Notes: generated by a model from the sequence alone, not told the origin. Positions 23,878 through 32,940 are shown, counted from the stretch's first letter. The stretch is DNA of 64,000 nt from Glacieibacterium sp038210595 (GCA_038210595.1 JBBQWN010000009.1:31747-95746); one strand, 5' to 3'. A program made the numbers and translations.

Positions 23878-24291
23878 GTGACGGGGGTGTGCAACCACGC
23901 GGCGACGCTCGCCGTCGACGCTTCGGCGATTGGGGCGGCGTGCGACCTCGCGCGCGACTTTGCCGCCGTTACCGGGCTGGGCGACGATACCGGCGCGCGA
24001 TTGTGCATCATCGTCGAGGAACTGGTCGCCAATCTGGTCGAGCATACCGGCCTGACCGCGAACGACCAGTTGACGCTCGAAATCGGCTGGGACGGTCGCG
24101 AGGTGACGCTGGCGCTGACCGATTCAGGTCCGCCGTTCGATCCCCGCGTCGCGAAGACGCCGGGCGACCTGCCCCCCGAACGTGGCGGCGGGGCGGGCTT
24201 GGCGATGGTCCAGGCCTGGGCGCATGTCGAAAGCTATGTCCGCGGTGACGGCATCAACCGGCTGGCGCTGCGCATGACACCCGAGGCCTAA
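23878..24291 (+). CDS. RsbW-like anti-sigma ATPase (HATPase_c)
   Basis: A 137-residue protein of the GHKL fold: the N box in CIIVEELVANLVEHTG, the G1 box in LTDSGPPFDP and a Gly-rich G2 box (ERGGGAGLAMVQ). The size and lack of a His phosphoacceptor mark it as a serine kinase/anti-sigma factor of the RsbW/SpoIIAB type. It should phosphorylate the STAS protein encoded 4 kb upstream, opposing the PP2C. The start is GTG without a clear ribosome site. No sigma factor is in the window, so the final target is unknown. Confidence 0.8.
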   Translation: MTGVCNHAATLAVDASAIGAACDLARDFAAVTGLGDDTGARLCIIVEELVANLVEHTGLTANDQLTLEIGWDGREVTLALTDSGPPFDPRVAKTPGDLPPERGGGAGLAMVQAWAHVESYVRGDGINRLALRMTPEA

Positions 24292-24299
24292 GCAGCTGC

Positions 24300-25598
24300 A
24301 TGACAGCCTTGCCGCCGAGCCTGTCGCCTGCACGCTGGTATGTCGTGCTGATGCTCGGCCTCGTTTACGCACTGAACATTGCCGACCGCTATGTCGTGTC
24401 GACGGTGCTGGAACCGATCCGGCTCGAATTTCACCTCTCCGACACCGGCGTCGGCTGGCTGACCGGCGTGTCGCTGGCGCTGTTCTACATCACCGTCGGC
24501 CTGCCCGTATCGCGGCTCGCCGACCGCGCCAACCGGCGCAACATCGTCGCCGCGGCCCTCGTGCTGTGGTCGGCGGCAACGGCGGTGCTTGGCATGACCG
24601 CCAGCTTCGCGCAGTTCCTCATCGCGCGCATCGGCGTCGGTGTCGGCGAGGCCGGCGGCACGCCCCCGTCCACTTCGATCATCGCGGATTATTTCCCGCG
24701 CGAGCGCCGCGCCTTCGCGCTGACCCTATTCGCATTCGGCTTGCCGCTCGGCGCTTGGCTCGGCTCGACCGTCGCGGGCCGGATCGTCGAGCATTTTCAC
24801 AGCTGGCGCGCTGCGTTCATCGCGCTTGGCGTACCGGGCATCGCGCTCGGCCTCGTCATCCTGCTGACCGTACGCGAGCCGGCCCGCGGGCAGTTCGAGG
24901 CCGTCACTGCGCCGGTCGCGGGGTCTCTGCGCGCGACGCTGCGCTTTCTGTGGTCGCAGCGTTCGGCCTGGCATATCAACGCCGCGGGCACGGTCATCTG
25001 CCTATGGGGCTGGGGCATGCTATTCTGGGTCCAGACGTTCCTCGAACGCGCTTACGGTCTGGGCACCGGCGCGGCGGGTGCTCGGCTGGGCACCATCTAC
25101 CTGTGGGCGGGGCTTGGCGCGACGGTCGCCACCGGCATTATCTTGTCGTTGCCCGCGATGCGCGACCCGCGCCGCATCGCGCACTTCCTGGCGGTCGTGG
25201 TGCTGTGTTCGACGCCGCCCGCGTTCATCCTGTTCTGGACCCACTCGCTGGGCGTCGCAACGGCGATGCTGTGGATCGTGGTACCGGCGATCTACCTCTA
25301 CGTCGGGCCGACGATGGCGCTGCTGCTCAACTTTCTGCCGGCCTCGATGCGCGCGCAGGGCATGGCGATCAGCCTGCTGACCGCCAATGTCGCGAACCTG
25401 ATCGTCGCGCCGCTGGCGGTCGGGTTCATCAGCGACCGCCTGGCCGGGCCGCTGGGCAACAACACCGAATCGCTGCGCTACGCGCTCCTGGCACTGTCGA
25501 CGACCGGGCTGTGGGCGGCCTGGCACTATTGGACCAGCGTGCGAACCTTTGCCGAAGACGATGCGCGCCTGGAGGCTCCACTGGCGGCGGGCACCTGA
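24300..25598 (+). CDS. MFS transporter, Spinster-like
   Basis: A 432-residue, twelve-span major-facilitator permease. The first span has LMLGLVYALNIADRYVVSTVLEPI and the loop between spans 2 and 3 has RLADRANRRNIV, matching the DRxxRR signature. IGVGVGEAGGTPPSTSIIADYFPRERR follows, a wording characteristic of the Spinster-like branch common in sphingomonads. The substrate is unknown; branch members export lipids, organic acids or drugs. It begins eight bases after the RsbW-like gene, so it may be read through from that promoter. Confidence 0.88.
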   Translation: MTALPPSLSPARWYVVLMLGLVYALNIADRYVVSTVLEPIRLEFHLSDTGVGWLTGVSLALFYITVGLPVSRLADRANRRNIVAAALVLWSAATAVLGMTASFAQFLIARIGVGVGEAGGTPPSTSIIADYFPRERRAFALTLFAFGLPLGAWLGSTVAGRIVEHFHSWRAAFIALGVPGIALGLVILLTVREPARGQFEAVTAPVAGSLRATLRFLWSQRSAWHINAAGTVICLWGWGMLFWVQTFLERAYGLGTGAAGARLGTIYLWAGLGATVATGIILSLPAMRDPRRIAHFLAVVVLCSTPPAFILFWTHSLGVATAMLWIVVPAIYLYVGPTMALLLNFLPASMRAQGMAISLLTANVANLIVAPLAVGFISDRLAGPLGNNTESLRYALLALSTTGLWAAWHYWTSVRTFAEDDARLEAPLAAGT

Positions 25599-25632
25599 TG
25601 CTGGCACGCACCGCGCACGACACCGCCCTGGT

Positions 25633-26493
25633 ATGACCATGCACTATATCCTGACCGTGACCTGCGCCGACGCAATCGGCATCGTCGCCGCGACCGCGAC
25701 CTATCTTGCCGATCACGACGGCTTCATCGTTGAATCGCAACAGTACGCTGACCTCGCTGCGGGGCGGTTCTTCATGCGAATCGAATTCAAGGCCGCGGGC
25801 CCGCGCTTCCCAGCCCTGGTGGCGCTACAGCAGGACTTCGCGCCGATTGCGGAACGTTTCGTGATGAACTGGGCAATCGTCGATGCGGACGCGCGTCCGC
25901 GCGTGATGATCGCGGTGTCGCGCTTCGGGCATTGCCTAAACGACCTGCTGCACCGCTGGCGCACCGGCACGCTGCCGGTCGAGATCCCGCTGGTGGTGTC
26001 GAACCACGTTGAGTTGCGGTCATTCTGTGAATGGCACGGCATCCCGTTCGTCCACCTGCCGATCGCGGACGGCGGCAAGGCGGCACAGGAACGGCGGCTG
26101 CTGGAGCTGGTCGATGAACACTGCATCGATCTGGTTGTGCTGGCGCGCTACATGCAGGTGCTGTCGGCCGACGCCTGCGCGGCGCTGGCGTGGCGCTGCA
26201 TCAACATCCATCACAGCTTCCTGCCCAGCTTCAAGGGTGCCAAGCCCTACAGCCAGGCGCACGCCAAGGGCGTCAAGCTGATCGGTGCCAGCGCGCATTT
26301 CGTCACCGCCAACCTCGACGAGGGGCCGATTATCGAGCAGGACGTGCGCCGCGTCGACCATGGTTTCAGCGTCGAGGCGATGATCGAAGCCGGTCGCGAC
26401 GTCGAGAGCGCGGTGCTGTCGCGCGCCGTGACGTGGGCGGCCGAACGCCGCATCCTGCCCAACGGCGCGACGACGGTGGTGTTCACGCGCTGA
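25633..26493 (+). CDS. purU: Formyltetrahydrofolate deformylase
   Basis: A 286-residue enzyme that hydrolyses 10-formyl-THF to formate and THF. It has an N-terminal ACT domain (ILTVTCADAIGIVAATATYLADH) and a formyltransferase-like domain with RFGHCLNDLL, VVSNHVELRSFCEWHGIPF, NIHHSFLPSFKGAKPYSQA (catalytic His region) and GASAHFVTANLDEGPIIEQD. The start is the ATG at 25633; an ATG two codons later is equally possible. It lies 34 bases after the MFS gene and 85 bases before the molybdenum enzyme genes. It balances one-carbon and purine pools. Confidence 0.93.
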   Translation: MTMHYILTVTCADAIGIVAATATYLADHDGFIVESQQYADLAAGRFFMRIEFKAAGPRFPALVALQQDFAPIAERFVMNWAIVDADARPRVMIAVSRFGHCLNDLLHRWRTGTLPVEIPLVVSNHVELRSFCEWHGIPFVHLPIADGGKAAQERRLLELVDEHCIDLVVLARYMQVLSADACAALAWRCINIHHSFLPSFKGAKPYSQAHAKGVKLIGASAHFVTANLDEGPIIEQDVRRVDHGFSVEAMIEAGRDVESAVLSRAVTWAAERRILPNGATTVVFTR

Positions 26494-26578
26494 AGCGGCC
26501 TTGACGACCGCCGCGCCGGACCCAAATGCCATTCCGATAGTTGGACGCCGCGCGCCTATCACGCCGCCGGGAGGGTTC

Positions 26579-27082
26579 ATGCATTTCACCGTCAATGGCA
26601 AGCAGGTCGAAGCGGCCTGCGACCTGCGCACCTCGCTACTGGATCTGCTGCGCGACTATCTCGGCCTGACCGGCTCGAAAAAGGGCTGTAACCAAGGCGC
26701 GTGCGGGGCCTGCACCGTGCTGGTCGACGGGGAGCGGATCAATTCCTGTCTGGCGCTCGCGGTCCAGTACCAGGGCCGTGCGATCACCACGGTCGAGGGT
26801 CTTGCGACAGCGGACGGCCTCAGCCCGCTGCAGGCGGCCTTCGTCGAGCACGACGGTTTCCAGTGCGGCTATTGCACGCCGGGCCAACTGTGCTCGGCAG
26901 TCGGCATGGCGGACGAGGCCCGACGCGGGGTACCGAGCAATGTCACCGAGGATCTCGCCGCCGACATCGTTCTCGACCATGACGAGCTGCGCGAGCGGAT
27001 GAGCGGCAATCTCTGCCGCTGCGGTGCCTATAACGGCATCATCGCGGCGATCAGCGAGACCTATGCAAAGGCCGCGGCATGA
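26579..27082 (+). CDS. Aldehyde oxidoreductase, 2Fe-2S subunit (PaoA-like)
   Basis: A 167-residue iron-sulfur subunit. The N-terminal plant-ferredoxin-type cluster is held by Cys residues in KKGCNQGACGACTVLVDGERINSCL. The second cluster is in FQCGYCTPGQ and LCRCGAY. The ATG with GGGAGG four bases upstream gives a protein without a twin-arginine signal, unlike E. coli PaoA, so the complex would stay in the cytoplasm. A TTG at 26501 would add 26 residues but also no RR signal. It overlaps the FAD subunit by four bases. Confidence 0.92.
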   Translation: MHFTVNGKQVEAACDLRTSLLDLLRDYLGLTGSKKGCNQGACGACTVLVDGERINSCLALAVQYQGRAITTVEGLATADGLSPLQAAFVEHDGFQCGYCTPGQLCSAVGMADEARRGVPSNVTEDLAADIVLDHDELRERMSGNLCRCGAYNGIIAAISETYAKAAA

Positions 27083-28059
27083 ACCCCTTTGCGTATGAGC
27101 GCGCCCGCGACAGCGGCGATGCGGTACGGCTGGCTGCAGCAAGCGCGGCGTCGCGCTACCTCGGCGGCGGCACCAACCTCGTCGACCTGATGCGCCAGGG
27201 TGTCGAGCGGCCCGACCGGCTGGTCGACATCACCGCCCTGCCGGCCGCGATTGCCGACACGCCGGATGGCGGTTTGCTGATCGACGCCGCGGTCCGCAAT
27301 ACCCAGCTCGCCGCCGATCCACGCGTCCGCGCCCGCTATCCGGTACTGGCGCGTGCCGTGCTCGCCGGCGCGAGCGCGCAGATCCGCAACATGGCGACGG
27401 TCGGCGGAAACCTGTTGCAGCGCACCCGCTGCGCCTATTTTTACGATGACGCCGCCCATTGCAACAAGCGCGTGCCCGGCAACGGCTGCGACGCGGTCGA
27501 CGGGTTCAACCGCATCCATGCCATCCTCGGGGCGTCGCCGGCCTGCGTCGCAACCCACCCGTCCGATATGTGCGTCGCGCTCGCCGCGCTCGATGCCGTG
27601 GTCCATCTCGAAGGTTCGGTCGGGGCGCGGCAGGTCGCGCTGGTCGACTTTCACCGGCTGCCGGGCGGCCAGCCCGACATCGAGACGGTGCTGCAGCCGG
27701 GCGAGCTGATTACCGCTGTCACCCTGCCGCCGCTCGGCATGGCGTCGACCTACCGCAAGGTACGCGACCGGGCGAGCTATGCCTTCGCACTGGTGTCGGT
27801 AGCGGCAGGGCTCGACGTGGCGGGCGGTGTCGTGCGCGATGTCCGGCTGGCGCTCGGCGGGGTGGCGCACAAGCCGTGGCGCTGCGCTACCGCCGAGGCG
27901 GCGCTGCGCGGGCAACCGGCCACCGCCGCGACTTTCCGCGCCGCTGCAGACGCCGAACTCGCCGACGCCGTGCCGCTGCGCGACAATGGTTTCAAAATCG
28001 AACTGGCCCGCCGCACCATCCTCGCGGTGCTCGGCGAACTGGCGGGAGAGCCGGCATGA
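27079..28059 (+). CDS. Aldehyde oxidoreductase, FAD subunit (PaoB-like, with extra Fe-S motif)
   Basis: A 326-residue FAD-binding subunit. FAD contacts are in RYLGGGTNLVDLMRQ and RNMATVGGNLLQRTRC. Between the FAD domain halves there is an insert, RTRCAYFYDDAAHCNKRVPG and NGCDAVDGFNRIHAILGASPACVATHPSDM, with Cys residues arranged as in E. coli PaoB, where this loop binds a 4Fe-4S cluster. It passes electrons from the 2Fe-2S subunit to FAD. It overlaps both neighbours by four bases (ATGA). Confidence 0.92.
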   Translation: MNPFAYERARDSGDAVRLAAASAASRYLGGGTNLVDLMRQGVERPDRLVDITALPAAIADTPDGGLLIDAAVRNTQLAADPRVRARYPVLARAVLAGASAQIRNMATVGGNLLQRTRCAYFYDDAAHCNKRVPGNGCDAVDGFNRIHAILGASPACVATHPSDMCVALAALDAVVHLEGSVGARQVALVDFHRLPGGQPDIETVLQPGELITAVTLPPLGMASTYRKVRDRASYAFALVSVAAGLDVAGGVVRDVRLALGGVAHKPWRCATAEAALRGQPATAATFRAAADAELADAVPLRDNGFKIELARRTILAVLGELAGEPA

Positions 28060-30386
28060 GTGTGGTTCAGGACGCTGCGGCGCTGGCCCAGGGCGCCGCG
28101 CAGTCGGTGATGAAGAAGGCGGTCGAACTGGCCCCGGATAGCTGGCTGCCGGGCGGCAAGCCCGACCCGCTGATCCGCCAGAAGCACGGCTTGGTCGGCA
28201 CGCCGGTGTCGCGCATCGATGGCCCGCTGAAGGTCAAGGGCGCGGCGCGCTTCGCGGCGGAAATACCGCTCGAGAACATGGTCTATGCGGCGCTGGCGCA
28301 CAGTACGATACCGCGTGGTCGCATCGTGACACTCGATGTCGCTTCAGCGGAGGCAGCGGCCGGCGTGGTGCTGGTGATGACCTATCGCAACGCGCCGCGG
28401 TTGCAACCACCACCGCTGTTCCTGACCGCTGCAAAGGCGGTGTCGGGCGACAACCTGCCCGTCATGCAGGATGCCGAGATTCATTGGAACGGCCAGCCTA
28501 TCGCGGTCGTGCTGGCCGAAACCCAGGAACAGGCCGACCATGCCGCATCGCTGATCGTCGCGACCTATGAGCGCGCGCCGGCGCGCACGGCATTCGAAGC
28601 GGCAAAGGCCGATACGGCGTCAGGCAGCTTCGGCGGCGAGCCGCTGCTGCTCGAGATCGGCGATGCCGAGGCCGCGCTGGCTGCGGCCCCGCACAAGATC
28701 GACGCGACCTACACGACGCCGCGCCACAACCATAACGCGATCGAGTTGCACGCCGCGACGCTGACGTGGCAGGGCGACGACCTGATCATCCACGATGCCA
28801 CCCAGGCGGTATCACACACAGCCTGGTCGCTGGCGCAGGTGTTCGGAATCAGGGAGGCGCAGGTGCGCGTCACCTCGCCCTATGTCGGCGGCGGCTTCGG
28901 CGGCAAGACGTTGTGGCAACATCAGATTCTGGCGGCGGCGGCAGCGCGCCTTGCAGGCCGGCCGGTGCGCATCGTCCTGTCTCGTGAGGGCGTCTATCGC
29001 GGCGTCGGCGGGCGTTCGATGACCGAGCAGCGGGTCGCCATCGGGGCGCAGATCGACGGCGGCTTCGACGCCATCGTCCATACCGGCACTGTGGCGATGA
29101 CGGCCAACAACGCCCTGCCCGAACCGTTCATCCTGGCGACCAAGGCGGCCTATGCTGCGGGCAGTTTCAAGCTCGACGTGCAGGTCGCCGAGATGGACAT
29201 GATCGCCAATACCTTCATGCGCGCACCCGGCGAATCGGTGGGCACTTTCGCCCTTGAGAGTGCGGTCGACGAGCTCGCCGTCGAGCTTGGCCTCGATCCC
29301 ATCGAACTGCGGTTGCGGAACGAGCCCGAGAAGGACCCGACCGCGGGCACGCCGTTCTCGTCGCGCAATCTGGTGGAGGCCTATCGCGCCGGGGCCGAAC
29401 GCTTTGGCTGGGCGACGCGCAGCGCCACGCCGGGCGCCCGCCGCGATGGCGAGTGGCTGATCGGCATGGGCTGCGCGACGGCGGCCTATCCCTATCACCG
29501 GATGCCCGGCGGTGCCGCGCGGCTGACCCTTACTAAAGATGGCCGCGTGACGGTAGCCGTTGCTGCGCATGAGATGGGCATGGGCACCGCCACCGCCCAC
29601 AGCGCGATCGCCGCCGATCGGCTCGGCCTGCCGCTGGACCAGGTCACCTTTGAATATGCCGACTCCGCCCTGCCCGGCGTGGTCCTGGCGGGCGGTTCGC
29701 AGCAGACTGCGTCGGTCGGTGCGGCGGTTATCGCGGCGCACGGCGCGCTGGTCACCGAGTTGCTGAAGCTGGCGGGCAACGACTCGCCGCTTGCCGGGCT
29801 GAAAGCCGATGATGTCGCCGGCTATGACGGCGGCCTGTGCAAGCGCGACGAGCCCGGACGCCATGAGACCTATGCCTCGATCCTCAGCCGCGCCCAACGC
29901 GACCAGGTCAGCGCCGAGGTAGCGGCGCCGCCGCCGCTGGAGGTGCAACACTGGTCGATGCATTCGCACGGCGCGATGTTCTGCGAGGTCCGGGTCAACG
30001 CCGTCACCGGTGAGCTGCGCATCAGCCGCTTCCTTGGCTCGTTCGACTGCGGGACCATCATCAACCCCAAGACTGCCGCCAGCCAATTTCGCGGCGGCAT
30101 CATCATGGGACTCGGCCTCGCCCTGATGGAGGAGACCCAGTTCGACGAGCGTAGCGGGCGCATCATGAACCCCAGCCTGGCCGAATACCACATCCCCGTG
30201 CACATGGACGTGCCCGCGATCGACATCATCTGGACCGACATCCCCGACCCGCACGCACCCATGGGGGCACGCGGCGTTGGCGAGATCGGCATCACGGGAG
30301 TCGCCGCCGCCGTCGCCAACGCGGTGTTCAACGCCACTGGCAAGCGCATCCGCGATTTGCCGATCACGCTCGACAAGCTGCTCTGA
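28056..30386 (+). CDS. Aldehyde oxidoreductase, molybdopterin subunit (PaoC-like)
   Basis: A 776-residue catalytic subunit of the xanthine oxidase family. Landmarks: GTPVSRIDGPLKVKGAARFAAE at the start, SPYVGGGFGGKTLWQHQILAA, MRAPGESVGTFALESAVDELA, LAGGSQQTASVGAAV and, close to the C-terminus, GARGVGEIGITGVAAAVANAV with the catalytic base Glu. The layout matches PaoC and related periplasmic or cytosolic aldehyde oxidases that use molybdopterin cytosine dinucleotide. No maturation factor (PaoD/XdhC) is adjacent. The start follows the PaoB-like overlap; upstream frame is shadow. The physiological aldehyde is unknown. Confidence 0.92.
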   Translation: MSVVQDAAALAQGAAQSVMKKAVELAPDSWLPGGKPDPLIRQKHGLVGTPVSRIDGPLKVKGAARFAAEIPLENMVYAALAHSTIPRGRIVTLDVASAEAAAGVVLVMTYRNAPRLQPPPLFLTAAKAVSGDNLPVMQDAEIHWNGQPIAVVLAETQEQADHAASLIVATYERAPARTAFEAAKADTASGSFGGEPLLLEIGDAEAALAAAPHKIDATYTTPRHNHNAIELHAATLTWQGDDLIIHDATQAVSHTAWSLAQVFGIREAQVRVTSPYVGGGFGGKTLWQHQILAAAAARLAGRPVRIVLSREGVYRGVGGRSMTEQRVAIGAQIDGGFDAIVHTGTVAMTANNALPEPFILATKAAYAAGSFKLDVQVAEMDMIANTFMRAPGESVGTFALESAVDELAVELGLDPIELRLRNEPEKDPTAGTPFSSRNLVEAYRAGAERFGWATRSATPGARRDGEWLIGMGCATAAYPYHRMPGGAARLTLTKDGRVTVAVAAHEMGMGTATAHSAIAADRLGLPLDQVTFEYADSALPGVVLAGGSQQTASVGAAVIAAHGALVTELLKLAGNDSPLAGLKADDVAGYDGGLCKRDEPGRHETYASILSRAQRDQVSAEVAAPPPLEVQHWSMHSHGAMFCEVRVNAVTGELRISRFLGSFDCGTIINPKTAASQFRGGIIMGLGLALMEETQFDERSGRIMNPSLAEYHIPVHMDVPAIDIIWTDIPDPHAPMGARGVGEIGITGVAAAVANAVFNATGKRIRDLPITLDKLL

Positions 30387-30471
30387 GCGTACACCGCTGT
30401 CGGGCGGATACGGCGCTGGGCGGGGCTAGCTACTCGCCAATCGCGCGCATGTTGGGTAGCGAACACCAATC

Positions 30472-31500
30472 ATGCCTCCCGCAGACGAACCACAGATCAC
30501 CAGTGTCGCCCAGCTCGCAAGAGCCGCGGGCGTGTCAGCAGCGACCGCATCACGGGCCTTGGCCGGCAATCCGATGATCAGCGCCGCTACACGGCAGCGG
30601 ATCATCGAACTGGCGAGCCGCCACGATTTTCGGCCCAATCGGCAGGCTCGCAACCTGCGTCTCGGGCGCACTCAGGCGATCGGCGTCCTGCTACCGCTGG
30701 GCCATGAAACGGGCCAGCATCTATCGGACCCGTTCTTCATGGCCATGCTCGGGCATCTTGGCGACGAGCTGACCGGGCGCGGCTACGATCTGTTGCTGTC
30801 CCGCGTTATCCCGGACGGCGACGACTGGCTCGACCGGATGCTGGCGTCGGGCCGCACCGACGGCACCATTGTCATCGGTCAGTCAAACCAGGCCGCCGCG
30901 CTCGACCAAGCTGCGACGCGTGGCGCACCGATCGTGGTGTGGGGCGCAAAACTGCCGGGGCAGTCGCATTGCTCGGTCGGATCGGACAATTTTGCAGGCG
31001 GCCAGCTTGCTGCGGCGCACCTGATCGAGACCGGTCGGCGGAGGCTGGCGTTTTTCGGCAATCCGGATGCTCCCGAAATCGCCGAGCGCGAGCGCGGCGT
31101 CCATGCCGCCTGCACGGCTGCAGGCCTCGCCTGCGACACGCTGGCTGTGCACCTGACCCCCGACGCGGCGTATGCGCAGATCGTCGACTATCTCGGACGG
31201 CGCCCGGCGCCCGACGGGGTGGTCGCGGCGTCCGACACCATTGCCATGATGACTCTACGAGCATTTTCCGAGCGCGGGCTGCGCGTGCCGGAGGATGCAG
31301 GGGTGACCGGCTATGACGACCTCGATCTTGCGGCGCACACCTCGCCGCCGCTGACCAGTGTCCGGCAGGACATCGCGCAGGGGGCGGCGCTGCTGGTCGA
31401 GCTGCTGCTGCGGCGGCTGGCGGGGGAGGCGGTCGAGTCGGTGGTGCTGCCGCCGGAGCTGGTGGTCAGGCGATCGACGGTCGCGGTATCCGCACCCTGA
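30472..31500 (+). CDS. LacI-family repressor of the sucrose locus
   Basis: A 342-residue regulator: helix-turn-helix at about residues 10-35 (TSVAQLARAAGVSAATASRALAG), hinge helix (FRPNRQARNLRLGRTQ), then a periplasmic-binding-protein-like sugar domain (IGVLLPLG, GTIVIGQ, GVTGYDDLDLAAHTSPPLTSVRQD). It lies beside the sugar permease, tail to tail with a 35-base overlap. Two perfect LacI-type operators lie in the divergent promoter region 1.3 kb away. It is most likely the repressor relieved by sucrose or fructose, which is inference from context. Confidence 0.9.
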   Translation: MPPADEPQITSVAQLARAAGVSAATASRALAGNPMISAATRQRIIELASRHDFRPNRQARNLRLGRTQAIGVLLPLGHETGQHLSDPFFMAMLGHLGDELTGRGYDLLLSRVIPDGDDWLDRMLASGRTDGTIVIGQSNQAAALDQAATRGAPIVVWGAKLPGQSHCSVGSDNFAGGQLAAAHLIETGRRRLAFFGNPDAPEIAERERGVHAACTAAGLACDTLAVHLTPDAAYAQIVDYLGRRPAPDGVVAASDTIAMMTLRAFSERGLRVPEDAGVTGYDDLDLAAHTSPPLTSVRQDIAQGAALLVELLLRRLAGEAVESVVLPPELVVRRSTVAVSAP

Positions 31501-32776
31501 GCGTCGCGACGGCGCCGGCGAGCATGAGAGCGCCGGCCAGAAGCAGCACGTGGCGCGGGTCACCGCCGAGCAGCGGGCGATAGATCAGCGGCATGGTGAC
31601 GCTTTCGATGAGCATCGGGATGACGATGAACATGTTGAAAATGCCCATGTAAATGCCCGTTCGCTCGGGAGGAATCGCGTTGGCGAGCATGATGTAGGGG
31701 CAGCCCATCATGCCGGCCCAGCCGAGTCCGATGCCGAGCATGGGGACCACCATGGCGGCCTGGCTGCCGAGGTTCGGAATGGCCAGCATGGCGCACCCCG
31801 AAGCGCTGAGACACAGCGCGTGAACCGGGCGCGCACCGTAGCGGCGGGCAAACGGCACCAGCGCGAAGGCCGCGAGGAACGCCACGAAATTATAGATCGC
31901 GCCGAGTTGCCCGGTGACCAGCGTCGCGTCGCGGACCGCGGCCGCCCCCTCCCCGAACAGCGAGCGGCCGACGGCGAAGGTAATATACTGCCAATAAGCG
32001 AACATCGCGTACCACTGGCACAGCATCGCAACGCTAAGCTGCCGCATCGCCGGCGGCATGTCGCGCACCGCGTCGAGAATATCGCGCAGGCTGCTGCCCA
32101 GCGACAGCGGCCGGGTCCGCATCGCGGCGATCTCGGCCGCGGTCAGGGGCAGTTCGGGGACGCGGATCACCGACCACAGGATCGTCGCCAGCGACAGGCC
32201 GGCGCCGATCAGGAAGGCGACATGGGTGATTTGCGGAATGCCGTTCGCCGCGACCGCATCCTTGTCCATGCCGGCCCAAACCAGCAGGGTCGGGGCGAGG
32301 TAGGACAAGGTCTGCGCCAGCCCGGTGAACGCCGCCTGGGTCAGGAAGCCGAGCGGCCGCTGGTCCGCCCCCAGCCGGTCGCTGACATAGGCGCGATAGG
32401 GTTCCTGCGTGACGTTGTTGGCGGCGTCGAGGATCCAGAGCAGGCTCGCCGCGACCCACAGGGCCGGGCTGTACGGCATCGCCAGCAGGCCGAGGCTGCA
32501 CAGCACCGCACCGATCAGGAAATAGGGCGTCCGCCGCCCCAGCCGGGTGACGGTGCGGTCGCTGAGCGCGCCGACCAGCGGCTGCACCAGCAGGCCGGTG
32601 ATCGGCCCGGCCAGCCACAGCAGCGGCAGCGTCGCCTCGTCGGCACCGAGATACGAATAGATTGGCCCCATGTTCGACTGCTGCAGCCCGAAACTGAACT
32701 GCAGGCCGAGGAAGCCGATGTTCATCTGCACGATCGCCGCGAACGACAGGCGCGGCCGTGTGGCATTCTCAATCAC
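31466..32776 (-). CDS. MFS sugar permease, SLC45/sucrose-type
   Basis: A 436-residue, twelve-span MFS permease of the SLC45-like or GPH-like branch (MNIGFLGLQFSFGLQQSNMGPIYSYLGA, SDRTVTRLGRRTPYFLIG, LLWILDAANNVTQEPYRAYVSD). Sphingomonads pair such permeases with TonB receptors for oligosaccharides. The start is a GTG with GGGGAG eight bases upstream; a longer reading frame runs through the operators and is not used. It should import sucrose across the inner membrane. It is divergent from the TonB receptor and shares the operator region. Confidence 0.88.
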   Translation of the reverse strand: MIENATRPRLSFAAIVQMNIGFLGLQFSFGLQQSNMGPIYSYLGADEATLPLLWLAGPITGLLVQPLVGALSDRTVTRLGRRTPYFLIGAVLCSLGLLAMPYSPALWVAASLLWILDAANNVTQEPYRAYVSDRLGADQRPLGFLTQAAFTGLAQTLSYLAPTLLVWAGMDKDAVAANGIPQITHVAFLIGAGLSLATILWSVIRVPELPLTAAEIAAMRTRPLSLGSSLRDILDAVRDMPPAMRQLSVAMLCQWYAMFAYWQYITFAVGRSLFGEGAAAVRDATLVTGQLGAIYNFVAFLAAFALVPFARRYGARPVHALCLSASGCAMLAIPNLGSQAAMVVPMLGIGLGWAGMMGCPYIMLANAIPPERTGIYMGIFNMFIVIPMLIESVTMPLIYRPLLGGDPRHVLLLAGALMLAGAVATLRVRIPRPSIA

Positions 32777-32842
32777 GTCGAAACTCCCCGGACGGGCCGG
32801 TGTACCGGCCTCGCTGTGGCAATCATGGCGCAGTTGGCGGCC

Positions 32843-32886
32843 TTTCGCAATCGATTGCAAGAATCCACTTGCAATCGATTGCGAAA
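32843..32886. promoter_or_regulatory. Paired LacI-type operators between permease and receptor genes
   Basis: Two palindromes with the core GCAATCGATTGC (32847-32858 and 32871-32882) have centres 24 bases apart. The 19-base arms TTTCGCAATCGATTGCAAG (32843-32861) and its exact reverse complement (32868-32886) form one perfect inverted repeat around the six-base spacer AATCCA. The CG-centred, 12-14 base palindrome is typical of LacI-family sites. They would control both the permease and the receptor-GH68-kinase operon. Confidence 0.85.
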
Positions 32887-32940
32887 ACCCGGAGCCTGAC
32901 CCCGCCGCATCAAGACGGTCCGACATTTGGGGAGTGATTC

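Noticed and set aside
31358..32899. A 513-codon plus-strand frame across the sugar permease gene
   Set aside because: It is the antisense shadow of a twelve-span MFS protein; the translation is Arg/His/Gln-rich and has no domain.
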